From Alphaproteobacteria bacterium (GTDB taxonomy: Bacteria > Pseudomonadota > Alphaproteobacteria > RF32 > CAG-239): DNA of 64,000 nucleotides. The stretch spans positions 1-64,000 of the forward strand of contig JAFVWM010000032.1 in assembly GCA_017501665.1 (NCBI GenBank), given 5' to 3'. The position numbers and the translations under genes are program-made. The notes below the pieces were generated by a model. It searched no databases and had not been told where the DNA came from. It saw nothing but the letters and a program-made list of their open reading frames with translations. Below are positions 43,672 through 52,487 of this stretch, piece after piece (the first letter of the stretch is position 1; every line of letters begins with the position of its first letter).

Positions 43672-43745
43672 ATGCAGAATTAACTGGATATAATTCGAAT
43701 TCCAAGCAATACTATAAGTGTAAGCAAAGGCAAGGATAGCCTAGC
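43672..43745 (+). promoter_or_regulatory. Repeated leader element, copy 2
   Basis: This copy of the 42921 element contains a perfect TATAAT (43689-43694) in GGATATAATTCGAAT and the same AGGC...GCCT hairpin. It lies 101 nt upstream of the next start codon. Confidence 0.75.
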
Positions 43746-43772
43746 AAAACTTAAGATGGAAAGGAATGAACG

Positions 43773-44267
43773 ATGACAATATTACCAACACAAAATAAAG
43801 AATGGGGATTTTGGGGAACAGCCAAAGGCTATACCGGTAAAGACAATATGGCAGAGATATGGGATGCCGCCTTTAAGATTATCCAAACCAAAGCCGGTTT
43901 TACCCCTCAAGAGACTTTAGGCTTAATGGACAGCCGATGGGGTCGCCATACCGCAGACGAGTTCGCCGAAGAAATCAGTTGCGACTTAGAAACATTTATC
44001 AAGGCCTTTAAGAGAAAAATGACGAAAGACCGCCTGCATAGGGATTTCAATTACTATGTCGATGCGGATGCCTACAAACCTACCAAGGCGACACGCCGGT
44101 ATGAGAATTTTGCAAAGGATTTAGCAAAGTTAACAAAAACCTACGGCATCGTTATCAAATCCATCGGTGGGGTTAGCCTTAGCTCACAAGAAGATTTGAA
44201 AAACTTCAAAGGATACACTGCCGATTTAGAAAGTGGCGATTTAGAACCGATTTGGAAGGAGAATTAA
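43773..44267 (+). CDS. Prophage protein of unknown function
   Basis: The 164-residue product is basic and mixed alpha/beta (EWGFWGTAKGYTGK, then MDSRWGRHTADEFAEEI). I do not recognise the family. AAAGGAATG precedes the start. The following two genes are tightly spaced, forming a three-gene unit downstream of the copy-2 leader. Confidence 0.6.
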   Translation: MTILPTQNKEWGFWGTAKGYTGKDNMAEIWDAAFKIIQTKAGFTPQETLGLMDSRWGRHTADEFAEEISCDLETFIKAFKRKMTKDRLHRDFNYYVDADAYKPTKATRRYENFAKDLAKLTKTYGIVIKSIGGVSLSSQEDLKNFKGYTADLESGDLEPIWKEN

Positions 44268-44268
44268 A

Positions 44269-44643
44269 ATGAAAAAGAAAGCATTACCGGAACAGTATTT
44301 GGCAAAAATTAAAACCGCCGCACAACTTCTTGATAAAGAAAGAGCGTTTGTGGATACAGCGGTTTTCAAAATTAACGGAGATTACTACGGTTACCAACCA
44401 TTCGAGCAAAAATACAAAAAGAAATATACGGCAGTTGCTGAAGACAGGCTAGAAAAAATACGAGAAAGAATTATTGAATTTGAAGAGAAACTAAAAGCAG
44501 ACGACATCAATTTAATGGTCTGCTTTATTTCTATGGAAGAAGGCGGTGCTATCATTAATATCGGCCAAGAAGGTTTCAAAGAAAGAGAACTTATTATGCA
44601 AGAACTTAAAGAACTGGAGGAGAAACATGCCCAAATATCCTGA
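44269..44643 (+). CDS. Prophage protein of unknown function
   Basis: The 124-residue product has two charged helical segments and a C-terminal coil (IMQELKELEEKHAQI). No domain is recognised. AAGGAG lies before the start; it begins 1 nt after the preceding stop and overlaps the next gene by 17 nt. Confidence 0.6.
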   Translation: MKKKALPEQYLAKIKTAAQLLDKERAFVDTAVFKINGDYYGYQPFEQKYKKKYTAVAEDRLEKIRERIIEFEEKLKADDINLMVCFISMEEGGAIINIGQEGFKERELIMQELKELEEKHAQIS

Positions 44644-44824
44644 TATCACAGTCGAGTTAATCGGTCAAAACGGAAACGCATTCAGCATTTTAGGAATTTG
44701 CCTGCGTGCTATGAGACAAGCCGGTTTATCTAAGGAAGAACGAGATAAGTTCTATGCTGAAGCGACTTCCGGGAATTACGACCACCTGCTGATGACCTGC
44801 ATGGAATGGTTTGAAGTCGAATAA
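44627..44824 (+). CDS. Small conserved phage protein
   Basis: The 65-residue product (PDITVELIGQNGNAFSILG, then EATSGNYDHLLMTCMEWFEV) matches a short family common in phages and plasmids in which DxxVxLxGxxGNAF and SGDYDHLL are conserved. Function unknown. The start at 44627 is set by GGAGGAG 5 nt upstream; a longer reading has no ribosome binding site. Confidence 0.75.
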   Translation: MPKYPDITVELIGQNGNAFSILGICLRAMRQAGLSKEERDKFYAEATSGNYDHLLMTCMEWFEVE

Positions 44825-44844
44825 GGCTTAAAAAAAGAGAAAGA

Positions 44845-44875
44845 AAAAGTGCGGCAGTTAACCGCACCTTTTTTG
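44845..44875. terminator. Bidirectional terminator
   Basis: The stem GTGCGG/CCGCAC (loop CAGTTAA) carries T on the plus strand and on the minus strand, so it serves both the small phage genes and the convergent DUF3489 gene. Confidence 0.85.
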
Positions 44876-45235
44876 TTACTGGATTGTTTCGGGAGTTTCA
44901 TCAACCTCGGGTGCGACAGCAATCAGTCGGTATCTGCGAACCCCGTCTTTCTTTTCAGACGTAAGTGTGGCTCCGACTTGCTTACTTGCCAAGACTGACA
45001 TGGCCCCTCGGACGGAGTTTTCTTTCCAACCGAGTTTATCGGCCAGTTCTTTAATGGTAACGCCTTCTTCCTTTGTCAGCATGACGGCCATCATTGCCGT
45101 TTTGAATTGCTTGGAAGTGTTTTTAATGTCCGTATCCGGTGATGTTATCTCATTGAGCGTTTGGGTCAGTTTATTGCCCAAGTCTTCAAAGGTTATAACA
45201 TCGTTTGATTTGGTTTTGTTTTTTTGTGTTGTCAT
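44876..45235 (-). CDS. DUF3489 family protein
   Basis: The 119-residue product has a winged-helix-like segment (EGVTIKELADKLGWKENSVRGAMSVLASKQ, in parts) ending with SEKKDGVRRYRL, the DUF3489 pattern (GATIAELxxATGWQxHTVRG). In related prophages this family usually lies beside DUF2924 and the recombinase; here it lies about 7 kb from them and on the opposite strand. It may be a DNA-binding regulator. AAAGGAC precedes the chosen start. Confidence 0.8.
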   Translation of the reverse strand: MTTQKNKTKSNDVITFEDLGNKLTQTLNEITSPDTDIKNTSKQFKTAMMAVMLTKEEGVTIKELADKLGWKENSVRGAMSVLASKQVGATLTSEKKDGVRRYRLIAVAPEVDETPETIQ

Positions 45236-45275
45236 CTTATAAGTCCTTTCATTGATTAGGTTTAACACAACACAA

Positions 45276-45317
45276 TGAATGCTTGGATTTACAATTATAT
45301 CCAGTTAATTGTTGCAT
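45276..45317 (-). promoter_or_regulatory. Repeated leader element, copy 3, inverted
   Basis: Read on the minus strand this begins ATGCAACAATTAACTGGATA and contains TATAAT. It is the third copy of the 42921/43672 element, here upstream of the DUF3489 gene at about 82 nt from its start. Confidence 0.75.
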
Positions 45318-45331
45318 AAAAGGGAAAATAA

Positions 45332-45847
45332 ATGGGACAAAAGGTTTCACTTCGGGAATATGCCCGAATGCGTGGAGTTCGGCTTAATGCAGTTCAGACA
45401 GCCGTTAACTCCGGTCGCATACATAAAACGCCTGATGGGAAGATTGATGTGGAGGAAGCCAACAAGGAATGGTTCATGAACACTGACCCGGCCAAAAGCA
45501 GAAAAGCTGATCCATTATTTGAAACATCTGACGGCGGTGGCATGCCCAAAAACGGGATGTCAAACTTTCAGCAGGCAAAAACGGCAGACATTTATTATCG
45601 GGCTATGCTTGCCAAGGCAAAGCTCAAAATGATTACAGGAGAAACAATTGACCGCAAAAAGGCAGGATTACACGCATTCAACCTAGGCAGATCATTAAGA
45701 GATTTGTTCGTTTCGTTTCCAACAAGGTACGGAGCTCTCATTGCGGCGGCATTGGAAACAGACGAACACAAAACGGTGGTGGTGTTAGATGAATATATCC
45801 GAAAACTCTTATCAGAAAGCAAGGACGTTATCGACCGAGAACTTTGA
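45332..45847 (+). CDS. Terminase small subunit-like protein (Nu1 type)
   Basis: The 171-residue product starts with an HTH of the Nu1/MerR-like kind (VSLREYARMRGVRLNAVQTAVNSGRI, then IDVEEANKEW), followed by a helical part. It immediately precedes the gpA-type large terminase, as Nu1 does in lambda. It would bind the cos region; the palindromes near 41.1-41.5 kb are possible targets. Confidence 0.85.
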   Translation: MGQKVSLREYARMRGVRLNAVQTAVNSGRIHKTPDGKIDVEEANKEWFMNTDPAKSRKADPLFETSDGGGMPKNGMSNFQQAKTADIYYRAMLAKAKLKMITGETIDRKKAGLHAFNLGRSLRDLFVSFPTRYGALIAAALETDEHKTVVVLDEYIRKLLSESKDVIDREL

Positions 45848-47732
45848 TGCGGCAGACTATATTGAAGGCGAGTTTTTTCGTGGTGTTGAACCGGATTCAT
45901 ATATGTCGGTGTCAGACTGGGCCGATGAATATCGTGTCCTGTCCAGTAAATCGGCATCCGAACCCGGACGTTGGCGAACATCAAGAACGCCTTATTTAAG
46001 AGATATTATGGACTGTTTATCGCCCAAGAGCCCGATACAGAAAGTTGTCTTTATGAAAGGAGCCCAAATCGGTGGAACCGAATGTGGCAATAACTGGATT
46101 GGTTATATCATGCATAAGGCTCCCGGCCCGATAATGGCGGTATCACCGACTGTGGAAATGGCCAAGCGAAACTCCCGTCAGCGTATCGACCCATTGATCG
46201 AGGACTGTCCGGCGTTAAAAAATCTGGTCAGTTCGCCTCGCTCTCGGGATAAAGGCAACACAATGCTGTCAAAAGACTTTCAAGGCGGCGTACTTGTGAT
46301 GACCGGTGCAAACTCGGCCGTTGGACTTCGTTCCATGCCGGCTCGATACCTTTTTATGGACGAAGTGGACGGTTACCCTCAGGACATTGACGGCGAAGGT
46401 GATCCAATACTTTTGGCCGAGCGAAGAACCGCAACCTTTAACAAACGCAAAAAGATATTTTTGGTGTCAACCCCGACTATCAAGGGATTATCAAATATCG
46501 AGCGTGAATTCGAAACATCAGATAAACGCTATTATGTGGTGCCTTGCCCTTACTGTGGCGGATTTCAAAAACTGGAATGGTCACAGATACGAGCTGAAGG
46601 CGATAATGTTTATTATGAGTGTGAACATTGTAATAAGCTCATCGGCGAGCATTATAAAACGCAGATGCTGGCAAATGGCCATTGGCAGGCAACCGCCCAA
46701 AGCGATGGTATAACGGCAGGATTTCACTTGTCCTCACTTTACTCTCCGGTTGGGTGGCTGTCGTGGAAAGAATGCGTTGATATTTATGAAAAGACCAAGA
46801 AAAACCCGAGTTTAATACAAGGTTTTCAAAACACCATCTTGGGTGAAACGTTCGAACAAGAAAGTGATGCACCTGAATGGCAACGGCTTTATGAAACCAG
46901 AGAAACTTACCCAATTGGGACAGTTCCTAATGGCGGATTATTCCTTACAGCCGGTGTGGACATTCAAAAAGACCGTATTGAATGCGAGGTTGTGGCTTGG
47001 GGACGTCAAAAGCAAAGTTGGTCGGTGGAATATTTTGTGCTTGATGGCGATACGGCAAAACCTGACGTATGGCGACAATTACAAAATGTGCTTCATAAGG
47101 ACTACCCACACGAAAGTGGTATCACAATGCCCATTCGGGTAATGTGCGTTGACTCCGGTTATGCTACCCAAGACGTTTATAACTTCGTCAAAAACTTTAA
47201 CCAAGCCGTTTGGGGTGGTTCGGGTGCAAGAGCCAGTCAGCCTCATACCGTTGTGGCGATAAAAGGTCAAAGCCGAGACACCGCAATGCTCTTGTCAACC
47301 TCTAAAGCTGACACGAAAAAGAAAGGCCTGAAGGTTTGGAACGTATCGGGTCCGGTTGTTAAGACCGAACTTTACCGGTGGTTGAAGATGGAACGCATTG
47401 GCGAAAATGCAACGGATTTCGGACGATGCCATTTCCCTCAATACTCTGAGGAATACTTCAAACAGCTGACCGCTGAACGTCAGGTCGTGAAAATCAGCAA
47501 TGGCTATCCGAAACCCGTATGGGAAAAAGACCCTGCAAGACGAAACGAAGCCTTGGACTGCCGAGTTTATGCTCGTGCCGGAGCTGCAATTTATGGCCTA
47601 GACCGATTAAGTGAAAAGGCATGGCAAGAGTTAGAAGCCGTTATTCCGGCCAAAAGCTCGGTTGTTCCGGTTCAAAAGAAAAAACGATTTATTCAAATGC
47701 AACCAACAAAGGTGGATAATCCATGGTTATAG
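45789..47732 (+). CDS. Terminase large subunit, GpA family
   Basis: This 647-residue motor packages phage DNA and cuts it at cos. The ATPase domain has a Walker A-like loop FMKGAQIGGTE, Walker B YLFMDEVDGYP and the coupling segment LVSTPTIKG; a CPYCGG..CEHCN zinc-like pair follows, and the nuclease domain includes CVDSGYATQDVYNF. The start at 45789 overlaps the small subunit by 59 nt and has no clear ribosome binding site, so the true start may be downstream (for example MSVSDW at 45903). Confidence 0.95.
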   Translation: MNISENSYQKARTLSTENFDAADYIEGEFFRGVEPDSYMSVSDWADEYRVLSSKSASEPGRWRTSRTPYLRDIMDCLSPKSPIQKVVFMKGAQIGGTECGNNWIGYIMHKAPGPIMAVSPTVEMAKRNSRQRIDPLIEDCPALKNLVSSPRSRDKGNTMLSKDFQGGVLVMTGANSAVGLRSMPARYLFMDEVDGYPQDIDGEGDPILLAERRTATFNKRKKIFLVSTPTIKGLSNIEREFETSDKRYYVVPCPYCGGFQKLEWSQIRAEGDNVYYECEHCNKLIGEHYKTQMLANGHWQATAQSDGITAGFHLSSLYSPVGWLSWKECVDIYEKTKKNPSLIQGFQNTILGETFEQESDAPEWQRLYETRETYPIGTVPNGGLFLTAGVDIQKDRIECEVVAWGRQKQSWSVEYFVLDGDTAKPDVWRQLQNVLHKDYPHESGITMPIRVMCVDSGYATQDVYNFVKNFNQAVWGGSGARASQPHTVVAIKGQSRDTAMLLSTSKADTKKKGLKVWNVSGPVVKTELYRWLKMERIGENATDFGRCHFPQYSEEYFKQLTAERQVVKISNGYPKPVWEKDPARRNEALDCRVYARAGAAIYGLDRLSEKAWQELEAVIPAKSSVVPVQKKKRFIQMQPTKVDNPWL

Positions 47733-47962
47733 ATAAAGAAATACTTAAAACACGATTGGCTGAGGCAGAAGAAGCCTACCATAAACTGCTCATCGGAGCC
47801 AAGGAAGTTTCGGTCAATGTCGGCAATTTCGGTTCGGTAACTTATAACCAAACCTCCCGAGCGGCTTTGGAAAGTTATATCTCAAGCCTAAAATCACAAA
47901 TTGCGGCAGCCGAAGGTAAAACAACATCTTCTCGCAGACGAATGATAAAGGTGGTATTCTAG
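47723..47962 (+). CDS. gpW-like head-tail joining protein
   Basis: The 79-residue product (RLAEAEEAYHKLLIGAKEVSVNV, then VTYNQTSRAALESYISSLKSQIAA) has the gpW layout: an N-terminal helix, a beta hairpin with S-V-x-Y and a C-terminal helix. gpW is needed for DNA-filled heads before tail attachment. It overlaps the terminase gene by 10 nt. Confidence 0.88.
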   Translation: MVIDKEILKTRLAEAEEAYHKLLIGAKEVSVNVGNFGSVTYNQTSRAALESYISSLKSQIAAAEGKTTSSRRRMIKVVF

Positions 47963-48240
47963 TCTAAGTCAAGAATTATATATTCTTTATCCGTGGGAAT
48001 TCTGAATTCTTTTACTTTTTCTGGTTCTTCTAATTTTCCTAAAACGAGAAGATATTTTTCATTTGGATGAACATCTTGAGCATAAAATACTCTGCTTTCA
48101 ATTCTTCCATGTAAATCAGTACAGCAATTTAATTCTCGAAAATTATGAGCTCCATTAACAATTTGAAGACCATCTTTTGTTCTTTGATTTAAATCAGAAG
48201 CTATATTTGGTGATAAATTTATAATAACTACAAATTCCAT
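47959..48240 (-). CDS. Opposite-strand moron of unknown function
   Basis: The 93-residue product (MEFVVIINLSPNIASDLNQR at the start, IPTDKEYIILDLD at the end) is not recognised. It runs against all neighbouring structural genes and shares the last 4 bases with the gpW-like gene in a convergent overlap. It is AT-richer than its neighbours and has its own AGAAAGGAAA ribosome binding site. These are the usual traits of a moron expressed from the prophage, for example for superinfection exclusion or host fitness, but no function is shown. Confidence 0.75.
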   Translation of the reverse strand: MEFVVIINLSPNIASDLNQRTKDGLQIVNGAHNFRELNCCTDLHGRIESRVFYAQDVHPNEKYLLVLGKLEEPEKVKEFRIPTDKEYIILDLD

Positions 48241-48299
48241 ATTTTTCCTTTCTGTTGATTAACTCGAATATTTTATACAAAAAATTGTAAGGAAAGTCA

Positions 48300-49808
48300 A
48301 TGACAGACACATCACATAAATCAGCCTCGCACTCTTTAAGAGAGATTGCTTCTTGGCTTCCCGGTCGTGGGTCAGCGGACAGCGATTTGCTACCGGAATT
48401 AAATACAATTGTTGCCCGTTCAAGGGATTTGGCCCGAAACCATGGTGTGGCTTCCGGGGCGATGCAAACCTTATCCGATAACATTGTCGGTACAGGTTTT
48501 CGTCTGTCGGCAAAACCGGATTATAAGGCATTGGGAAAGACCAAAGAATGGGAAGAAAAATGGCAAGTAAAAGTGGAAGGTCTTTGGCGATCGTGGGCAG
48601 AAACATTTAACTGTGATGCCGCCAAAAAGTTAAACTTTCATGGCCTGACGACACAGGTTTTCAAGTCCTGCCTTATCAATGGCGAGGCTTTGGCGTTGCC
48701 GTTATGGTTGAAAGACAGACCTTTTTCAACAGCCATCCAGTTGGTAGAGCCTGACAGATTATCAAACCCCAACAATGTCAGCGATACCAAAACACTCCGA
48801 GGTGGTATTGAAATTGATAAGTATGGAGCCCCCATTGCCTATCACATTCAAAAAGACCATCCGGGCGATTATTGGACAGGAATTGCGTCTTGGGAGCGTG
48901 TTTCGGCTTTTACTCCTTTTGGTCGAAGACGAGTTCTACACGTTCACGATATCAGCCGAATTGGTCAAAATCGTGGAAAGCCTGTCCTAAGTGCCATTAT
49001 GCCGATGTTCAAAATGCTCGATCATTATGAGCGGTCAGAACTGCAAGCCGCCATTGTGAATGCAATGATTGCCGCATTTATTGAAACGCCGATGGATAAT
49101 GAAGGCTTAAACGAACTATTCGGTGGTTCAAGCGATGAATACTTAAATGCCAAAAAAGATTGGCAAGTTAAGTTAGAGGGTGGCTCGATTATCCCGATAT
49201 TCCCCGGAGATAAGGTCGCCCCATTTACCCCGTCTCGCCCGAACTCGGCATATGGTGCTTTCGTTGAAAACTTGCTCCGACACATCGGAACCGGATTAAA
49301 CATTCCGTATGAGTTGCTGTTAAAAGACTTCTCAAAGACTAATTATTCGTCCGCCCGTTCTGCCTTGTTAGAAGCTTGGCGATATTTCAACGGTCGCCGT
49401 CAATGGCTGTCCGATTACTGGGCAACACCGGTTTATGAACTATGGCTAGAAGAAGCCGTTAATAAAGGACTGGTTGATGCTCCGGACTTTTATGAGAACC
49501 GCTACGCATATACAAGATGTAAGTGGATCGGTCCGGGTCGTGGTTGGGTGGATCCTGTCAAGGAAGCCCAAGCTTGCCAAATCCGAATGGAGATAGGACT
49601 TTCAACCTTAGAGGCCGAATGTGCCGGTCAAGGCTTAGACTGGGAAGAAGTTTTGGAGCAAAGAGCAAGAGAAAAAGCCAAACTTGCCGAATTAGGTTTA
49701 ACACTAGGAGAAAACCATGAAACTATTAAACAAGACCGTTTGGGCAATAACGCCCGAGATGTTGCAAACGATGATGACGATAGCGAGGCAGAACAACAAA
49801 AGTCCTGA
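48300..49808 (+). CDS. Phage portal protein, lambda gpB family
   Basis: The 502-residue product forms the dodecameric DNA gate at one capsid vertex. It has the lambda-type portal segments LARNHGVASGAMQTLSDNIVG, split, DRLSNPNN, VLHVHDISRIGQNRGKPVLSAIMPMFK, split, and LLKDFSKTNYSSARSALLEAWR, split. AAGGAAAG precedes the start. The 3' end overlaps the protease gene by 92 nt. Confidence 0.93.
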   Translation: MTDTSHKSASHSLREIASWLPGRGSADSDLLPELNTIVARSRDLARNHGVASGAMQTLSDNIVGTGFRLSAKPDYKALGKTKEWEEKWQVKVEGLWRSWAETFNCDAAKKLNFHGLTTQVFKSCLINGEALALPLWLKDRPFSTAIQLVEPDRLSNPNNVSDTKTLRGGIEIDKYGAPIAYHIQKDHPGDYWTGIASWERVSAFTPFGRRRVLHVHDISRIGQNRGKPVLSAIMPMFKMLDHYERSELQAAIVNAMIAAFIETPMDNEGLNELFGGSSDEYLNAKKDWQVKLEGGSIIPIFPGDKVAPFTPSRPNSAYGAFVENLLRHIGTGLNIPYELLLKDFSKTNYSSARSALLEAWRYFNGRRQWLSDYWATPVYELWLEEAVNKGLVDAPDFYENRYAYTRCKWIGPGRGWVDPVKEAQACQIRMEIGLSTLEAECAGQGLDWEEVLEQRAREKAKLAELGLTLGENHETIKQDRLGNNARDVANDDDDSEAEQQKS

Positions 49809-50829
49809 AGCAGTCGCCAGTCAGTTAGGTAAAGAGATGAAAAACACAAACGCCGTTTCAGTAAGAGACGGCGTTGCTGTTATCAGGGTAACCGGCCCAT
49901 TGTTCAGGTATGCAAACCTGTTCACTCGCATTTGCGGAGCGACCTCTTATGAACTGTTCGCTCAGGATTTTAATAAAGCCCTTAAAGACCCAAGCGTTCA
50001 AGCCATTTTGCTTGATGTGGACAGTCCGGGTGGCGAAGTGAACGGCTGTTCGGAAGTTGCCGATATGATTTATAAGGCTCGTGGCACAAAGCCGATTATC
50101 GCTTATGCATCCGGTTACTGTTGCTCGGGTGCTTACTGGATTGCCTCAGCCTGTGATAAGATTTATGCAACCGATACAGCTGTCATCGGTTCAATTGGTG
50201 TCGTTTCCATTTTTGAAAAGGATGATGAAAACAAAACCATAGAGATTGTTTCATCGCAAAGTCCGAACAAACGACCAAACGTGGAAACCGAGGAAGGTAA
50301 AGCCAAAATTCAAGAGCACGTTGATGCGTTGGCTGATGTTTTTATCAATAAAGTTGCACTTAACAGGGATATCTCCCCGAAGGAAGTTATCGAAAACTTC
50401 GGTGGCGGAGATGTCTTTGTTGGGCAAAAAGCCGTCAGTATCGGTCTGGCGGACGGCTTGTCCTCTTTCGAGGAATTAGTGTCAGACCTTAACCCTATGG
50501 AGAAATCATTCATGAATGAACAAAAACCCACCTTTTCGGCCGAGGATATTAAGATGGCCGAGCGTGAACGCATGAGCCAAGTGTTTGCTTCCGAACTTGT
50601 AAAAGGTAAAGAAGAAACCGCTCAGATGTTGCTCGCAAAAACAGATATGTCAGCTTCTGACATCTTGGCTGTTTTAGGAACTATTCCGACAGCCCAAAAA
50701 TCAACTGACTTTGAAAAAGCCATGGCAAGCGTGCCAAATCCGAACATTTCGCCTTCTGTTGAAGAACAGGAAGAAACACCGGATATGGTCGCTGCTCGTA
50801 TTGCATCATATACTATGGAGGGCAAATAA
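49717..50829 (+). CDS. S49-family prohead protease (gpC-like)
   Basis: This 370-residue SppA-like protease processes the capsid scaffold. The domain contains LLDVDSPGGEVNG, the nucleophile region SGYCCSGAYWIASACD and DTAVIGSIGVVSI. The C-terminal 100 residues (from about MNEQKPTFSAEDIKMAERE) are helical and probably act as the scaffold, like the internal NuI3 product of lambda gene C. An internal start may exist near the MNEQKP methionine. Confidence 0.93.
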   Translation: MKLLNKTVWAITPEMLQTMMTIARQNNKSPEAVASQLGKEMKNTNAVSVRDGVAVIRVTGPLFRYANLFTRICGATSYELFAQDFNKALKDPSVQAILLDVDSPGGEVNGCSEVADMIYKARGTKPIIAYASGYCCSGAYWIASACDKIYATDTAVIGSIGVVSIFEKDDENKTIEIVSSQSPNKRPNVETEEGKAKIQEHVDALADVFINKVALNRDISPKEVIENFGGGDVFVGQKAVSIGLADGLSSFEELVSDLNPMEKSFMNEQKPTFSAEDIKMAERERMSQVFASELVKGKEETAQMLLAKTDMSASDILAVLGTIPTAQKSTDFEKAMASVPNPNISPSVEEQEETPDMVAARIASYTMEGK

Positions 50830-51167
50830 TGACAGTACAAGGATTTAAGGATTTAGGAACTTCAACGGTCGATAACTTACTCGCCGGTGAGTTTCCAAGA
50901 GTTGGCATTTTGGCCACAATCACAGGTGGTTCCTATGAAAAAGGAACGATATTGAGCAAATCAGACGGTAAATACACCATCTGCTCATCCGAGCCTGAGG
51001 CAATTTTAGCCGAAACCGTTGATGCTTCAGCCGAAGACAAACAAGCCGTTATCTATTTAACCGGCGAATTTAACTTATCGGCTTTGAAAGCTTCTGTTGA
51101 TGTGGCAACTCTAACAGACAAACTCAGAAATAAAAGCATTTTTGTAAAATCAAACCAAGGAGCATAG
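50829..51167 (+). CDS. Head decoration protein (gpD-like)
   Basis: The 112-residue product (FPRVGILATITGGSYEKGTILS, then EPEAILAETVDASAEDKQAVIYLTGEFN, in parts) matches lambda gpD, which trimerises on the capsid surface after expansion. Position between protease and capsid is the lambda order. The start codon overlaps the preceding stop by 1 nt. Confidence 0.92.
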   Translation: MTVQGFKDLGTSTVDNLLAGEFPRVGILATITGGSYEKGTILSKSDGKYTICSSEPEAILAETVDASAEDKQAVIYLTGEFNLSALKASVDVATLTDKLRNKSIFVKSNQGA

Positions 51168-51170
51168 ACC

Positions 51171-52199
51171 ATGGATATTTTTTCTACTCATGTCTTATCG
51201 AAGGTCGTTGAAAACTTACCAACCCCTTCATCTTTCTTATTGGATACATTCTTCCCGAATGTTCAAACATCGGAAAAAGAGGAAATCTACTTTGATGTGA
51301 CGGACAGTAAACCTCGCATCACTCCTTTCGTCTCCCCCTTACTTCCTGGTAAAGTGGTCGACAATAAAGGCTACACAACCAAATCTTTCAAACCGGCTTA
51401 TGTCAAAGACAAACGCCGCTTTGATGCGAACATTCCGTTCAAGCGTGTTGCCGGAGAAGTTATCGGTGGCAATTTATCAAATGCTCAACGCTATGAACGA
51501 GCATTGGCTACAACATTACAGGACCAGTTGGAAAACCTAACCCGTCGTGAGGAAGTCATGGCCGCTGAAATCTTAAGAACCGGACAAACGATTGTTTCGG
51601 GCGATGGTTATCCGTCTACGACAGTTTCATTTGGGCGTGATGCCAGTTTGACTAAAGCCTTGGTTGGTTCCAACACATGGGCTACATCTGGTGTTAAACC
51701 ACTTGATAACCTTGAGGACTGGGCTTCTGAAATTCAAAACAAAGCCGGTGTTGTTGCTAAAACAGTGGTTATGGATCCTGATGCTTGGAAGATCTTCCGT
51801 TCAAATTCAACGGTTGAAAAGTATTTGGATTACCGCAGAGGCACCAACAACACCTTAAATGCCGACCCGATTACTCGTGGTAAAGACAGCAAGGCTCGTT
51901 ATGTTGGGACTATCGGTGACTTTGATATCTATGTTTATAATGACAGTTATATCAATGATGCCGGTCAAACCACAAACTTATTGCCTTCAAAAACTGTCAT
52001 CCTCGGTTCTCGTGATGGCTTAGATGGAACACGTTGCTATGGTGCTATTCATGATGAAAAAGCCAACTGGACGGCTACTCGCTACTTTACAAAATCTTGG
52101 TTGGAAGAAGATCCTTCCGTTCGTTGGTTATTGTTGCAGTCAGCACCATTAGTCGTTCCATACCGTCCGAATGCGGTATTGTGTGCAACCATTGGCTAG
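51171..52199 (+). CDS. Major capsid protein E (gpE-like)
   Basis: This 342-residue protein belongs to the phage major capsid protein E family (VVENLPTPSSFLLDTFFPN at the start, ITPFVSPLLPGKVVDNKGY, then FNNAQRYERALA-like LSNAQRYERALATTLQDQL, and a GVVAKTVVMDPDAWKIF segment). It forms the icosahedral shell. AAGGAG precedes the start. Confidence 0.95.
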   Translation: MDIFSTHVLSKVVENLPTPSSFLLDTFFPNVQTSEKEEIYFDVTDSKPRITPFVSPLLPGKVVDNKGYTTKSFKPAYVKDKRRFDANIPFKRVAGEVIGGNLSNAQRYERALATTLQDQLENLTRREEVMAAEILRTGQTIVSGDGYPSTTVSFGRDASLTKALVGSNTWATSGVKPLDNLEDWASEIQNKAGVVAKTVVMDPDAWKIFRSNSTVEKYLDYRRGTNNTLNADPITRGKDSKARYVGTIGDFDIYVYNDSYINDAGQTTNLLPSKTVILGSRDGLDGTRCYGAIHDEKANWTATRYFTKSWLEEDPSVRWLLLQSAPLVVPYRPNAVLCATIG

Positions 52200-52208
52200 G
52201 AGGTTTTC

Positions 52209-52487
52209 ATGGCAGTAAAAGTAAAGGCGTTAATTACGCTTGTGGTTGGAAAAGCTCAGGAGTTCGCTCCTGGGCAAGAATGTGAAGTTTCTGATGAGGA
52301 AGCAAAACGTTTGATATCTTTAGGGTTTGCCGAAAGAGTTAAAAAGGCTCCGGCACCACAAAATCCGCCACAAAAACCTCAAGTAAAACCTGAAGAAAAG
52401 CAAGGAGCAAACAATGACAATAAACCCGATGATAAACAAAGCGGTGGACAGTCTGTTCCTGAGACTGGGGCAACCGGCGGAGTATAA
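52209..52487 (+). CDS. Small structural-module protein (gpFI-position)
   Basis: The 92-residue product has an N-terminal beta-rich part (VKVKALITLVVGKAQEFAPGQE..VSDEEAKRLISLGFAE) and a disordered Pro/Gln/Lys-rich tail. The position right after the capsid gene is that of lambda FI. The function is not evident. AGGAGG precedes the start, and it overlaps the next gene by 74 nt. Confidence 0.7.
   Translation: MAVKVKALITLVVGKAQEFAPGQECEVSDEEAKRLISLGFAERVKKAPAPQNPPQKPQVKPEEKQGANNDNKPDDKQSGGQSVPETGATGGV

Noticed and set aside
48259..48606. Minus-strand frames within the portal gene
   Set aside because: They are shadows of the portal gene in another frame.
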